A stretch of DNA of 64,000 nucleotides from Stenopsyche tienmushanensis (taxonomy: Eukaryota > Arthropoda > Insecta > Trichoptera > Stenopsychidae): contig WACJ01000095.1 of the NCBI GenBank assembly GCA_008973525.1, forward strand, positions 310,001 to 374,000. Direction: 5' to 3'. The notes under the pieces were generated by a model that was given only the letters and a program-made list of their open reading frames with translations, was not told the origin of the DNA and searched no databases. Below are positions 1-12,250 of this stretch, in pieces. The position numbers were made by a program, and so were the translations under genes. Within the stretch, counting starts at the first letter, position 1, and every line of letters starts with the position of its first letter.

Positions 1-79
1 ATACCATTCTTAATATCGTCAAAGTTATTCCCGATAGTTAATATAAAATAAGAAATAAAATTTCTTGTACTATTTATTC

Positions 80-362
80 CAGGGCTTCAAACTGGAACTG
101 AACCGATAACTAGTAAACCGTTATTTTTGCTGGATCGAAAATCGGAGCTGAACCGATTCGAAAATATCGACATTCACAATCCTTATGCAGAATATCTTTG
201 ATTGTATTCATCTAATAATATTGTAATCTTTACTCTTTGTTCATCCTGTTTATTGTCTTATTAATACCAATGCTTCAATAACTTCTAACATTTATATCGG
301 TTGGGTTACGTTTTTCCTTCTGGAAAAAATAACGGTTTTATTGGTTATCGGTTCGAAGCCCT
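80..362. mobile_element. hAT-like MITE with inverted ends
   Basis: The left end reads CAGGGCTTC and then GAACCGATAAC and CCGTTATTTTT. The right end carries the same blocks inverted, as AACGGTTTTATTGGTTATCG then GTTCGAAGCCCT. The blocks are interrupted by an 11-base insertion on the left. The CAGGGCTTCGAACCG type of terminus is common in insect hAT MITEs. No 8-bp target duplication is obvious. Confidence 0.5.
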
Positions 363-1699
363 CGAAACGAAAACCCTAATTAATCTTATTTTATTATTTA
401 TCGCAAACGTAATTTATTGGGGTGGACAGAATTTATCCGACACCTCTATGTGTTCGTCCTGGATACTAAAAAACGAAATGTATTTGTTATATATGGTAGT
501 GAGTTTATTAGGTTATGCGAACAGAATTTTCGCCCTCCAATAACATATACTTTATTTCTTATCATATTTGACATTCGTCTCCACTTGTGATCCTGTATAT
601 TTTAAAAATAACATTACGTATAGTGTTCCCTCTTGTTATCCAAGGAGCGGAGGTGGAATTGTGTCTGCAAGGCAAATCCTGGTAAAGGTTCTCGTTTAAT
701 ATAAATGCTCGAAGGGATGCGAAAAAAGTCGAGCTGATTCAGAGGAATTTAGATAAGGACAATATTCTTCCCCAATATCAAAAATTAGTTTTCGTGAGAA
801 AGCAAGGCTTTCTTTAAAATAATCGCAAGGGCAAATGTCTAGACGTGGTTCTTGCTTCCCTCATTGTTCCTCGTGCCGCATTTATTACTTGATTTCCATA
901 TTCACATATAATTTCAAATATTACTACTGGCGTAGTTTGCAAATTGGATATAGAAAATTTGGCATGACAAAAATTCCGCTTAGAGATAAAAAGGTATATT
1001 TATTTTTTTTATATCAAAAAAAAAAATAATAAACAATCAACCAACAAACATAATTTTGTATTGAATATAATATGTGCAAAAAATCGTTCCATTTCGTGTC
1101 CCCTTTCAGAGATGACGGATTCATTTTTACAGCTGGCAACACTGACAATACAGCCGCCGATTATTTTTGAATTCAGAACACATCCCATAAGCGTCGTTGA
1201 ATATGAAAGAAAGTCATAAAAGTAATTGAAATACCTCCACTATTTTTTAACGATCGTAATTATACTACTACGGCAGTACGATAGTGATTTTAGGACAAAA
1301 AACGTACGGCCATATCCTTATTGCGCTATGCTGCTGAAGTGCTTTCTCCTCACTGCGACAATACAAATTGTAATTTTTGACTGCACCCAAGGGCGTACTC
1401 GTGTTTCTATGGCGCATTACTGCCTATTCGCATTCTCTTTTTGAGTTTCCGGTGGAAATTAAGTGGAACTCTTTTGCTTTATGCCGTACAAAAGCGGAGA
1501 TCTTTCAGACTTATGAAATGTACTAAATGAGAACCTGGATAAAATGTAAAATTGCATTTAACCATGGCTAAAATTATATTATTATTTATTTACTTTTTAA
1601 TTAATAATTACTATACAAGGCAGCATAGAATCAATATACTTTTATCATATTCATAAAGTGTATTGTTTATGTTTTCGCGAATAAATAAACGAATAGCGT
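363..1699. other. AT-rich stretch, no gene seen
   Basis: Only short chance open frames occur. No domain, splice pattern or repeat boundary could be supported. Confidence 0.5.
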
Positions 1700-1860
1700 G
1701 TGCTATCGATAGTGTTTATTTATTTATACACAAGTTTCATACACGCTGCGACGGTCCTGATAGATAAATGGATTTATACGGACGACAAATGGTGGACATA
1801 CGAATATAGCATCTAAATTTATCATGATTTAAAATTAGTTCAATACTCAAAGGGTTAATA
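1700..1860. repeat. Dispersed repeat P, copy 1 (piggyBac-MITE-like end)
   Basis: The block contains GTGTTTATTTATTTAT, TGCGACGGTCCTGATAGATA and AATATAGCATCTAA, and ends ACTCAAAGGGTTAA. The same ordered blocks recur at 26.24-26.40 kb, and the inner part recurs inverted near 33.7 and 39.0 kb. The GGGTTAA end resembles a TTAA-targeting MITE terminus. That assignment is inference. Confidence 0.55.
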
Positions 1861-3989
1861 GTAATAAATTAAGCTGTGAAATTTGTGTCGTGGAATAAAA
1901 CGCAGATAATGTTTGAGAGTTAAGTCGTCTTTAAGAGTCTCTTGATCTAGTGATTTAGTATCGTTATTGAAACATTTTGAAATAAACTTTTATTTAAAAA
2001 TAAAATTGAGCATATTGAACGTCGGCACTGCGAGAGCGACAGTGCTATTTTTTCTTCGTATATTCGCGTGCAGCTTCCTATGTGTGCATGCGCCCAATAG
2101 TCAAGCCCAAATAACAATCATTTATTTAGTTCGTATTATAGACATATATGTAAATAAAAAAATGATTAATAATTGGTTTTTATCATCATCATCATTAGAC
2201 AAAATACCTTCAATATCAAGCTCAAGATCGTTTAGAAAAAACACTATTTTTTAAAGTAAATATAACCTAAGCATATATGCACATAGGAGACAAAATAGAA
2301 CCTTCTTTATGCCAAAATTTGTTGAATACTCTTGATTGTTTAGAGAGTCCAAGTGGAGCCCTTTGGGAGTCGACGGAACATTAAAAAGGTTCTATAGTTT
2401 TCTAGGGAGCTATTGGGGTCGATGATGAACAACAACAAATTGAAAAACTATTTTAACAAAATATGAATTTGTATTTGTCATAATAGTTATAGTGATTTAT
2501 CGATGGTTTGCAATTTTAGGCCAATTTTTATTTTAAAAAACCATCAAAAGTTATTTGAAATCTAAATTGTTAATTGTTAAATTGAGACAAAACTTGAAGA
2601 AAACGTTTATGGTATTCCAAAAAACTAATATAATCAAAATTATTTTTGAGATATAATATATTACGCGAGGATATCTCCTGGTTTTTCGAACATTCTCATT
2701 TTTAAATCATTTTTCAGCAGCATATTGAGCTCTATTCTCTATTTTTTGTCAAAAATTTGTTATATTCGAGTGTTTGCTTTTAGCTAAGAGCGCTATAAAT
2801 TTCTTTGGATGGAGTTAGGCATTTGTCAAGTTCATTCTTAAATTTTGTGTTTCTTTCAGTGGAAACATCTTCATTTAAAAAATGTCACTCCAATAATTCG
2901 ACAGTCTGGGTCTAGACGTTTTATTTTTATTTTTTTGGCGATAAAATGTGTAACAACTTCATCGTTTCCATCAATATCGTTGCCTAAAAGTTATATATAT
3001 TGCTTGATTTTAATCATTGATTCCATTATTTACATTCATAAGGGATCGTTTCAAGCAAATATTCTAGATGTTGCATTTAAAAGAAATCCACCCGGGAATC
3101 TGTCTTTGAAAAGCCAAATTCAAAGCGATGTCCCCCATGACCCTGTATGAACCTCGCGGAACGCGGATTCACATTGCGCGATGTTTTCGTGAAATCATTT
3201 AACCGCGCTATATACGAGGGCTGAATGTATATAATTGGATATCTCCATACGAAAGGGACATATCGATCGACGTTACCGGTTGTCCAAGAAAATATTAGAA
3301 AAGTTGAGACATTAAAGAAACAGATAAAACTAACTTTTAATCTAACGCTCTATTTTTTCGCGCAAAGTTTTCGACTTCGTTGCCATTTTGGCGGTTTTTG
3401 GAATCTGATAATGGCTGACGAGGATCGTTTTATTTCGGCGTTCCGGATATTAAACATTTCGCCGACTTGTTAAGTGATTTTGGGACGTTAACATTATCCT
3501 TTATGATACAATTCGCTTCCGAGTTTGAAGTCGACCGAATAATGACGGCAGATCCGCGGTGATCCGACAGACGTTTTGCAAGGCAGTGTCGGATTGTCCA
3601 ATTTGTCGGACTATAGAGTACTGCCCTCGATCCCTTTTAGTCCGGAACATAGCTCAAACGTATTAAGCATTTTAACTATCCCTTGCTAAATACAAAGTTA
3701 TATTTATTGTTATCTCCTTGTAAAGCAACTTTGCTTTCATGGCCAATATGGAAATTGTGGATCATCCTATGCTGTACTCACTTGCCAATTTACAAAAATA
3801 TTGATTACGATTTAGGCGGTCCAAAATAATATTTTTGCATTTTTTACATTGACGAACCTTTATTGGGAATTTAAGTTTTTGAGGTATCATCGAGCATATC
3901 CACATACTAAGACAAATCATCCAGAAAACCGAAAAATATAATCAGCCACTGTCTTTCTTGGGCAGTTTTAGACTCACTACAACGCTGTA
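1861..3989. other. AT-rich stretch, no gene seen
   Basis: It contains a short TCATCATCATCATT microsatellite near 2180. Nothing else was recognised on either strand. Confidence 0.45.
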
Positions 3990-4765
3990 ATATAAACTAT
4001 CTCCCAAGCTTATCATAAACGCTTTGGAAGATGTGTTTAAACTGCTATCTTGGAAAAAGTGCCGACACAGTATTGACAACACACAAGTGGAGAAATTGTG
4101 ACATAGTATTAATAGCCGAATCGTCTGAAAAGCTTCAAGACATGCTCCAAGACCTAAACGAAGTGTCAAGTAAAATTTGTCTGAAAATGAACATGGATAA
4201 AATCGAAGCCATGATAAATAGTCACAATTCTCAGACCTTCGGGACGATATCCATTGGGGGAACACAAATTGATGTTGAAAATCAATACACTTATCTGGGA
4301 CAAGTAATACAACTAGGACGACAGAATTTCTCAACAGAAATTGACAGACGAATACCACTGGGATGGCAGCATTTAACCAACGCATCATCCCAGTGTTAAC
4401 CCACGAAGACGCGGAATCTAATATCAGGCATTTTACACAGAATAAAGTTTTCCCAGCGTGCCATAGAGAGATCTATGCTCGGAGTGTCTTTATAATATAG
4501 AATCAGAAACGAGGATATCCGAAGAAGAACTCGAGTAGTAGACGCTACTGAAAGAATTGACACACTTAAGTGGCAATGGGGGAGACAAATGTGTTGAAGA
4601 AACGACGGTCGATGGGGAAGAAAAGTGTTGGAGTGGAGACCCCTGTAAGACTGACGACATCGAAAGAACAGCAGGATGAAGCTGGATGCGGAAAGCGGAG
4701 GATCGAGAGGGATGAAGACTCATGCGTTCAACGGTGGACGATCACAGACTGATGATGATGATGAT
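3990..4765 (+). pseudogene. RTE-like non-LTR retrotransposon, 3' reverse-transcriptase remnant
   Basis: Reading in more than one frame gives the C-terminal half of an RTE/BovB-type reverse transcriptase. Recognisable pieces are PKLIINALEDVFKLLSWKK near 4005-4060, CDIVLIAESSEKLQDMLQDL (where FADD is degenerated to NCD), GGTQIDVENQYTYLGQVIQL, FSTEIDRRI, and later RRRTRVVDATERI with TLKWQWGRQ. Frameshifts and stops separate the blocks, so the copy is dead. It ends in a (GATGAT)n tract at 4751-4772, which fits the short tandem repeats seen at RTE 3' ends. Family assignment is from remembered motif order. Confidence 0.8.
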
Positions 4766-4772
4766 GATGATT
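4751..4772 (+). repeat. (GAT)n microsatellite at element 3' end
   Basis: Repeated GATGATGAT units directly follow the degraded RT coding remnant. This matches the usual tail of RTE-type elements rather than a poly(A) tail. Confidence 0.6.
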
Positions 4773-6192
4773 ATGAATCTTTCCTCAGCGGTCAGACTGC
4801 ATGACGATTTGAAGATTCCGCCACGACCAGGCGCACAGCTCATCAGATACCCATTGAAACCATCCTACTGTATTCAACCATCGACATCTTATTCCGCACT
4901 CTATATAAGAGTCTATTGTGACAATAAAATCAAAAGTTTTTCGTGGCTTTAAAAAAAACATAATTTATCGGCTTTAAATCCTACATCTTAAAATAGACAC
5001 CAAGGACCTCCAATTTACTATAAGTCGCAGTACAAAACACTTAAAAATCTAAGAACACTTGCCTGAGTATCGACGCTGCATGACGTTCAGGATAGATCCT
5101 GGAGTACGGGACGCATTCTGGAACAACACTGCACCTTATTTATTAAGATATATCCCTCTGACGATTAAGCCAAACCGTATAACCTAAGAACTGAACACGC
5201 ACTGATTGTCGCCTAGCTTAATTCGACGGCTCAACTGAGCGTACGAATATAAATGTATTAATACTAAATGTAAATTATTATGAAAAACTATTGAAAGAAT
5301 GCATGAGATTCTCTCTGAGATGAGCTCTTTTGATATATTCCCAAAAATATTTTTATCAAATTTGAAATTCATTAAAAAATAATATATTTATGCAACGAAA
5401 AGGATGGTGATTTTTTTTGAAAAATAATATTTTTGGGAATATATCGCAGCAGCTTATTTAATCCCATGATTTTTAAAAAATAGTTTTTCTTATAAATATT
5501 AATAATTTGTCATAAATGCGTTTCAATTTGTCCGTCCAGTTTAGGCGTCGAATTTATGCTATGCAACAATATTCGATGCAGAGCTATATTTTATTTTCAC
5601 AGGTTAGGATGTGCATGTGCGTATGTTAAGTGATATTTTTTAATACACAGAGTGTTGTGCCGTTCCGGAATGTGATCCGTGTTCCAGATTGTATCCTGAT
5701 CGTCATGCAGTTAAAATATTGAGGCAAGTAGTCATAGTTTTTAAGTATATTGTAATACGATTATTAGGCTTATTATCGAAATGTTTAATGTTGTACAATT
5801 GCATTGAGATTTCAAGAACACAGATCGGAAATAATACTCATAGTGGATTGGAAAATCAAGATGTCTATTTTAAGATGCAGGATTTAGGTCCGATTTTTGT
5901 ATCATTTTTTTAAAGTCACGACTAATATTCAAATGTATATGTAAAATACGATATTCGGAAGTGATTGATTTAGCATTTCATAGCTAAAAGCTTCATTAAG
6001 CGTCAATTTTTTCTTAGATTAAAGAAAATACATCATATATCATTTTAAAAATATATCATCAGCTAAATAATTGGACTAAAATGTGTCAAATATTTAATTT
6101 CAGGTATGAAATCGTGTTTAATATAAAAGCAATCCGCAATTGTTTGATTGCGAAATCGACCAGCCTTGATCAATCAATAGTCTTAAGTTTAG
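4773..6192. other. AT-rich stretch, no gene seen
   Basis: No supported coding region, RNA gene or repeat was found here. Confidence 0.45.
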
Positions 6193-6296
6193 ATGGACGT
6201 TGTGAAAAATTGTACAGTGTGGTTCAAAAGAACTGCTGGTGAGCCAAATTCCAAAGGTGTCCAGGACTTCAAAATTCATGCAGTAAGAGCTCTCAG
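6193..6296 (+). other. Possible isolated coding exon
   Basis: An ATG follows an acceptor-like AAGTTTAG. It opens a 34-codon frame beginning MDVVKNCTVWFKRTAGEPNS and runs into a consensus donor AG|GTAAGG at 6296/6297. The composition is less AT-rich than its surroundings. No partner exon or homologous family was recognised. It could be a chance frame, a transposon scrap or an exon of a gene extending outside recognisable sequence. Confidence 0.2.
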
Positions 6297-6784
6297 GTAA
6301 GGATAATAAGATTTACAAGATAAATTTGAGCTATCATTTAATTTGTCATCTAAAATATACACACAAAATATTTGGTCTAATGGATGTTTAAATTCTTTGT
6401 TTTAGGTAAGTCTTTCGAATAGCGCAATATCAATCCGAAATACCGAAGTTTTCAAATATACTCATACTTTGAGTCAAATACATAATGCATAAAATGTTAT
6501 ATTTTAAATATTATTCAGTCTTGTTTGTATATTACAGTGGTTTCTAATTAATATTTGTTGATTTTATTTGCACATATATATTGATAATATCATTATATTA
6601 TTGTTATTTTGGCACTAAATTTAATGGTGCTGATTTGATTGTGCAAAAATGTAGCAAATTTAAAATATTATTTTTCCGTTGTCCACCCAAAATGATGTCC
6701 CTGCTTAACACAATAGAAGTTATATGATCAATCAAAAATCAATTAATGTGCTATCTGAGCTTGTTGGCTTTTGCAGATATCATA
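6297..6784. other. AT-rich stretch, no gene seen
   Basis: It lies between the possible exon and the hAT remnant. Nothing was recognised. Confidence 0.4.
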
Positions 6785-8180
6785 AATTTTAGGTCGAATA
6801 TTTGACAGAGCTACCCTCAATTCTTCCGTCTAAATTCGTAAATCTTTCTCGTTTTTTAGTTTTCATATTAGTTATTGTTGAGAAACCGAGCTTGCACAAA
6901 TGTGATGTCGGAAACTGTAACAAAATTTTCAGTGCCTTCGTGTGAAGAGCTGGATATTCTTCTTGGACAGAAATCCTAAAGTCCTCTATTGTCATTTCGG
7001 GAAATTTTATTTTTAGAGTACGATCAGTCGACAATGAGACTAATTATTCTTCTTCAAAATTCACAATACGATTTATCAGTCGTAACAAATGGATTTCGAA
7101 TCCAGTCATAATTTTCTCTATTTAAGGAAGGAAAATAACGTGCAATATTTTCTTCCAATAAAGTTAAATGTTCTATTATTACGGAAACAATTACCTCGGG
7201 AATGTTTTCGTTAAGTGAAGTTAACATATCTAATTTTTTTCTATTTTCGAGTTATTTTTTTCAAAAATCCTGTAATTTTGTCAATGGATGTTAAAAAAAT
7301 AGTTTTTCCCTAGAACGCCTGTGTTAACTTTATTTAAGTAATTGAAAATATCTGCTAAATATGCCACTTTAGCACACCAATCATTATTCTGAAGACGTTT
7401 TATAAAAATCATCCATACCTTCATTTCGAATAAAGATTAACAATTTATTCTTAAGTTCTATGAATAGACATAAAACTTTACTCCTAAATAACCACTTGAC
7501 TTCAGTGTGAAAAAGCAAACACTCGTACGCACCTCCAGAGAAATGTAAAGATTTTTAAACATGCGTGTTTTTAAAGGTCTTGATTTTATGAAATTCAGTG
7601 TATTTACAACTTGATCTAGTACAATGTTTTCGAAACTAAAGATTCTCTATGCAAAAAACAGTGCATAATTATAATATTAGGGTTTCATGACTTTGCAAGG
7701 GTAACAAATCCGTTGATTGAGCCTATCATTGAAGGAGCACCATCTCTACAAATTCCTACACATAACTCGCGTGATATTTTAAATTGTTCTAAATATGAAG
7801 AAATAGTATTAAAAACATCTTGTCCTGTCGTATGCTCGGTAAGTTCTTTGCAGCATAGATATTGATTCACTATTTTGTTTTCATTTATGAAACGAACGGA
7901 ACCTAGTATTTGTGCCTTACCACTAATGTCAGTAGATTCGTCGACTTGTATAGCAAAATGTCATTTGGAAAGTTTATTGGTAACTATTTTCTCAATATCA
8001 TCCGACATATTTAAAATTCTTCTTCTTATTGTATCGTTTGAAAGAGGAATTTTCATAATTTCCTTTCCTTCTTCATCCCTAAACACTGGTCTATTATAAG
8101 ACATGTAAGTCGCAGATCGTAAGACGCATAGGGTGCTTTGAAATAATAGAAGCGTACCAGAAAGAACTGTGGAGATCATT
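6785..8180 (-). pseudogene. hAT-superfamily transposase (ZBED5/SCAND3-like) pseudogene
   Basis: Three frame fragments lie in the correct order on the minus strand. The first (about 8180-7960) has IPLSNDTIRRRILNMSDDIE. The second (7870-7685) has the conserved CVGICRDGAPSMIGSINGF block. Near 7380-7300 is NDWCAKVAYLADIFNYLN. The last (7034-6790) has EEYPALHTKALKILLQFPTS then LCKLGFSTITNMKTKKRER, the hAT dimerisation region. This order is typical of ZBED5/SCAND3/GTF2IRD2-like hAT transposases. Frames are broken by stops and shifts and no start or BED finger is visible, so it is non-functional. Confidence 0.85.
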
Positions 8181-8814
8181 CATATAAATACAGGACGTCA
8201 GCTTCAGAAGCCCTAAATAACAATTTCGACAATGATCTACCCCAAGACGTATGCTATTCCATGTCGGGGTAACTTTTAGTTATTTGGCCGTCAACATGTG
8301 TCTGGATGGCGTGCATTATCATCATTCAAATGTCGTCATCCTATATTTCATCATAAAGTTTACCCCGCGCGAAAATTTGTAATGTGGCTTAAATAGCCCG
8401 AACGTGAGAACGATGTTGGATAAATCGATATATCTTCTATATTTATGGCCTCATTTCTTCTTGTTATATTGCGACAAGCGATTATTTTTGTGGTACGATA
8501 TGTTCGTTTGGATTTGTGATTCGAATTTTGCCTAAATTGAAAACGAATGGGTAGTCAAGTTACTTCGAAGTAATGTATTTATACGTTTCCTTGAAGATTA
8601 TCGTCGAATTTCGCTCACTTATTTACAGCAACTAGTTATTATTTTGATTTCATTTCAGATTAATTTATTCTTGGTCTCATATTGAAAAGGTCAGGGTTCA
8701 CGTTCAAACACGTAGAACTTGCAAAAAATCATAATATATCACGTATAAAATTGCTGAATTTGTAGCTTCAATGGTCTTTTGCCAACAAGAATTTTGGATC
8801 TAAATTCTATTTTT
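8181..8814. other. No gene seen
   Basis: Moderately AT-rich sequence without recognisable features. Confidence 0.4.
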
Positions 8815-8900
8815 ACCACCACTATGCTAGAAACGAGCCCATTTTATTATATATTACACAAACACAGCTTCATATTTACGCTAACAATTTTAACAATTGA
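8815..8900 (-). repeat. Dispersed repeat B, copy 1
   Basis: On the minus strand it reads TTGTTAGCGTAAATATGAAG, then CTGTGTTTGTGTAATATATA and ATAAAATGGGCTCGTTTCTAG. The same string recurs at 18.8, 20.3 and 35.7 kb. No protein is encoded. Confidence 0.7.
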
Positions 8901-9839
8901 GCTTTTTATACTAGTTCTATGTTACGTTGGTGCATAAATTTTACCGTTTATTGTATGATTATTTGCTACTTCAAAGAAAATAAAAACACTTTGATGAAAT
9001 ACATTTAATTCGACTGCAGTTAGGGTAACAAGATTAAATGAGTTTATACTCAAACATCAGCACGGTCTTAAATCCAAATAGTCTCGCGAAAATACCCGCT
9101 CTAAGCAGAATATAATTACTGCAGAAAATAAGCATTGTTAACATTTTACGACCTTATTATGTTATAAAATGAAGCAACACAAGGAACGTAAATATTTTTA
9201 AACGTCTCCGTCGAAGCCTACATCCGACTGCGTTTCAGGAAGTCGTAATTTTCCTCGGGTCTTTCATACTTTCCGTGCCATAAAACATTATCGTCACCTG
9301 TTGTTGCGACTCGTCGGTTGTATTTACGTATTATATCCATCAGAAAGAATTTTCTCTGCTGAAACTTTTTTTTTTAATCAAACCGGAACCCATCATCGGC
9401 TTTCGATATCAATGCGGTCCAAAATTGGGTCAAAGCTCTAAAGCAAAATCCTGAGCTCATCGTTTTATCTCTGCATTCGGATTCGTGGATTTTATTAGAA
9501 TTTTGGACACGTATGCCGACAATTTGGATCTTCAGTGTGTGACACGAGTGTTTTGTAAAGGATTATTTATATATTTCATCGGGAGTTTATTTCAATAAAA
9601 TTTTGTTTTACACACAACAAAAGTGATTCCATACAGTTGCTGCTTTGTGATGTTTTTTACATTCATTTGACACTCACATATCATTTATTAAGCATTTTTT
9701 TTGGTTGGCTTCAGCAAGTTTGAACCAGTCTGGTACTATCTTAACAAGCAGTAAATAGTCTGGCAACACTTATAAATGATTGTTTATTTTATTAATTTAT
9801 AGAAAATTAAAAAAAACTACTTTGACAGTTTAACGTATG
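8901..9839. other. No gene seen
   Basis: No supported coding sequence or repeat. Confidence 0.4.
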
Positions 9840-10200
9840 AGCTGGTGAAGAGGTCCCATGGATCCTACGTTACCTTAGCCGGTTGCGGTCCAGTCGCATA
9901 GTCGCCGGTGGCAGGCGAAAAGGTGACCTTCTTCCCGCAGATTCCCGTCCGTTCTTTATCGGACCCGGTGAGATATGGAGTCAAAATTCTCGAGGAGTAA
10001 ATTAAACGTGATAATGGAGTATTATCCGGGGCCACGTGTCATAGAGTCGCAAGGCAGAGTTTATAAAATGTGCGCGCGCTCGCTCTCTCCTTGCAGACTC
10101 GTTCCTACTCTTTCTCGTGAGCAGCGCTCAACCACCGCGTTGCGCGCGCATCCGTTCCTTCCCCCTCCCCGCAATCTGCGCTTCAACCATACGACTTAGT
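9840..10200. promoter_or_regulatory. CpG-rich island with TATA box, identity unknown
   Basis: This stretch is strikingly GC- and CpG-rich against the AT-rich background, with runs such as GCGCGCGC and TTGCGCGCGC. A TATAAAA box lies at 10062-10068 on the plus strand, about 30 bases before a pyrimidine-rich CTCTCTCCTTGCAG block. It could be a host promoter, an LTR promoter or another repeat end. No coding exon follows that I can support. Confidence 0.3.
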
Positions 10201-10699
10201 TGGATTTTCACCAGATTTCAAACCCTCTCCTCCCAAACCCAACGGCACCCAGTCACTAGACTGTCATAATGATAGTCCAGAAGCATGCTAGAATAAAACT
10301 ATTAAATGATCCACATATGTTAAAAGACCCTCAATCAATGCTGCCAGCTCACGGTATATAATATTTATTTGATAGTTAAAGCTATTCGGTACAATAATGA
10401 TTTTATCGGCATAAAACCGATAGATGATTTCTTAAACCCAAAGGTTTTTGGTAATTCATTCAAAATTATGGCGAGCGTTCAATAAAAATAAAGAATTTTT
10501 ATTATTTTTACTTTAGTTTACTCTAAAAACAATAAATAAAATACATAAATATATATTTTTTAAAAAAATCACTTGTTGATTGTCTACTTTCAGTATGTAA
10601 ATCTTTATATTAGGCGTATCGAAAAGTATTCGCGTATTTAGTCTAATAAGTTTATATTTAAGCAAAAAACGATTTTAAATACATTTCCACTTTTATCAG
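10201..10699. other. No gene seen
   Basis: Very AT-rich spacer before the LTR-like copy. Confidence 0.4.
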
Positions 10700-11112
10700 G
10701 CTGTACTCTATGAATGGGGGCGTCCTCGGGGGCAGAGCTCCCGGGCGGCACCCCGCCCCCACGCATTCATCGGGATGGTGGCGCTAACGCACGGGTTCGT
10801 TCTTCTATCGGGCCGTGATGTTGCTAGACGAATGTATGGAAATAGACGGGCTTATATTAATATTTATTTCCCACGAAAGAGAGAGAGATCTGGCTGCAGG
10901 AGGGACGACCTCCCGCAGCTAAGGCCAAGTGCAACAGTGCACACGCAAGAAGCGATCGGTATGCAGGTACATGTCTCCGCAGGGCCACAAGAGATGGCGC
11001 TGTTAAAATAACACATTGCATCTGAAGAGAGACGGAAGATGTCGCCGTTAATCTGGAAAATTAAATCTGCTCAGACTAACAGCGCTATTACGTGGGGGTG
11101 TTAAATCGCGGC
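10700..11112 (-). mobile_element. LTR-like terminal repeat family L, copy 1
   Basis: It shares ordered blocks with copies at 13.8, 16.6, 33.3 and 51.3 kb: CGCACGGGTTCGTTCTTCTA, GGCCGTGATGTTGCT, GAGAGAGATCTGGCTGCAGG, GGGACGACCTCCCGCAGC, GGGCCACAAGAGATGGCGCT and GAGACGGAAGATGTCGC. A GC-rich leader block with GGGGGCAGAGCTCCC lies at the left. Read on the minus strand, the order resembles an LTR followed by a short leader. An AATAAA lies in the body. No gag or pol is attached, so it is a solo or truncated copy. Confidence 0.6.
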
Positions 11113-12138
11113 ATGAGGTAAGATTTCGATAGATTCATCGTCGTCAACCTTATTCAGAATTATTTGTAACGAGTTTTAAGCATAGTTATGATATCTGATG
11201 TTCAATGAAGTTTTATTGTTGGACGAAGCTATATTTTATATGGTTCTTGTATTTTATAAAAATGCTTTTAAGACAAGAACATTTTTTATAGTAAAAAAAA
11301 ATCTGAAAATTCCACCATAAACGTCTTCAAGATAAGTGTAATAAATGATTGGCTCATTTCCATTAACATATTTATGTGATACACATATCAAATTATTTAA
11401 CAAAAAGCAGGTGTTGTAACGGAAGGGACTTTATCGCATCGATCGCCTTATTGTAAATTTTATTCAAGACATAAATCGTGGCAAAATTTACGATTTTATG
11501 CGGATGGCATGAATAATAGATTATTACTTGCTGTCGATATCATAAAATACTAAATGTAGCACTTAAAAATTCTTTATATATTCATATTGAAGGCTGAGGG
11601 CCTGTCTTTGTCGACGATAATGGTTAATCGTGAATAAAATTAATATTTAGTATCTTAACGATGGCCAAGTATAAAGTTTGTGTCGTAAAATATCATCAAA
11701 ATTAGCGGCACGAATTTAATTGTATGAAATTACAGGGAAATGAGAAATTAATGAATGTTCAATATTGATGATGATTTTAGCACTATCTATTAAATTGATT
11801 TTGACGCTATCCAATTAGAAGATGGATTGGAGCGGTGGCCATGGTTATCTTTTGGAAGTGACTCGTCTTTAGAGTCTCGCAGTTGAGTCAACTCTCCTTA
11901 TTAAAATTTTCAAGCTTCATAGTTTGTGAATATAATTGAATTTAATTATTTAAATATTCTTTTGAAATGATAATGCTTGATTATAAAAAAAATTATTTGC
12001 AAAAATCAATTGATTGGAAATTATTCTCGCCTTCAGTTAGCAAAGGTCATACATTTCAAACAAATTCCATTATTTAAAAATCAAAATTCTAAGTTTTAAC
12101 TATGTTATAGAGGTCAAAGGAAATATAATCTAGATTAA
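11113..12138. other. No gene seen
   Basis: AT-rich, without recognisable features. Confidence 0.4.
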
Positions 12139-12250
12139 GTAGAGCTCAAGTGTTGGTATTTCTAGACTCATTATAAAGTTTCGGGTTCAAAGTCAAGATC
12201 CGAATTTTGGAGGAAAAAAAAATCAACCTACTAACGAATTTGGGATAAAT
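12139..12250 (+). repeat. tRNA-derived SINE-like repeat S, copy 1
   Basis: TCTAGACTCATTATAAAG is followed by TTTCGGGTTCAAAGTC. The latter resembles a pol III B box (consensus GGTTCGANTCC). Related copies lie at 20.6, 36.45 and 38.8 kb. The downstream part (GAATTTTGGAGG, CTAACGAATTTGG) also matches the 36.45-kb copy. Derivation from a tRNA is inference from the B box and the anticodon-arm-like ACTCATTAT block. Confidence 0.5.

Noticed and set aside
10775..11011. 78-codon plus-strand frame, and its relatives at 13768 and 33243
   Set aside because: All lie in the repeated LTR-like family L. The shared ending (SAGPQEMALLK) reflects repeat identity, not a conserved protein.
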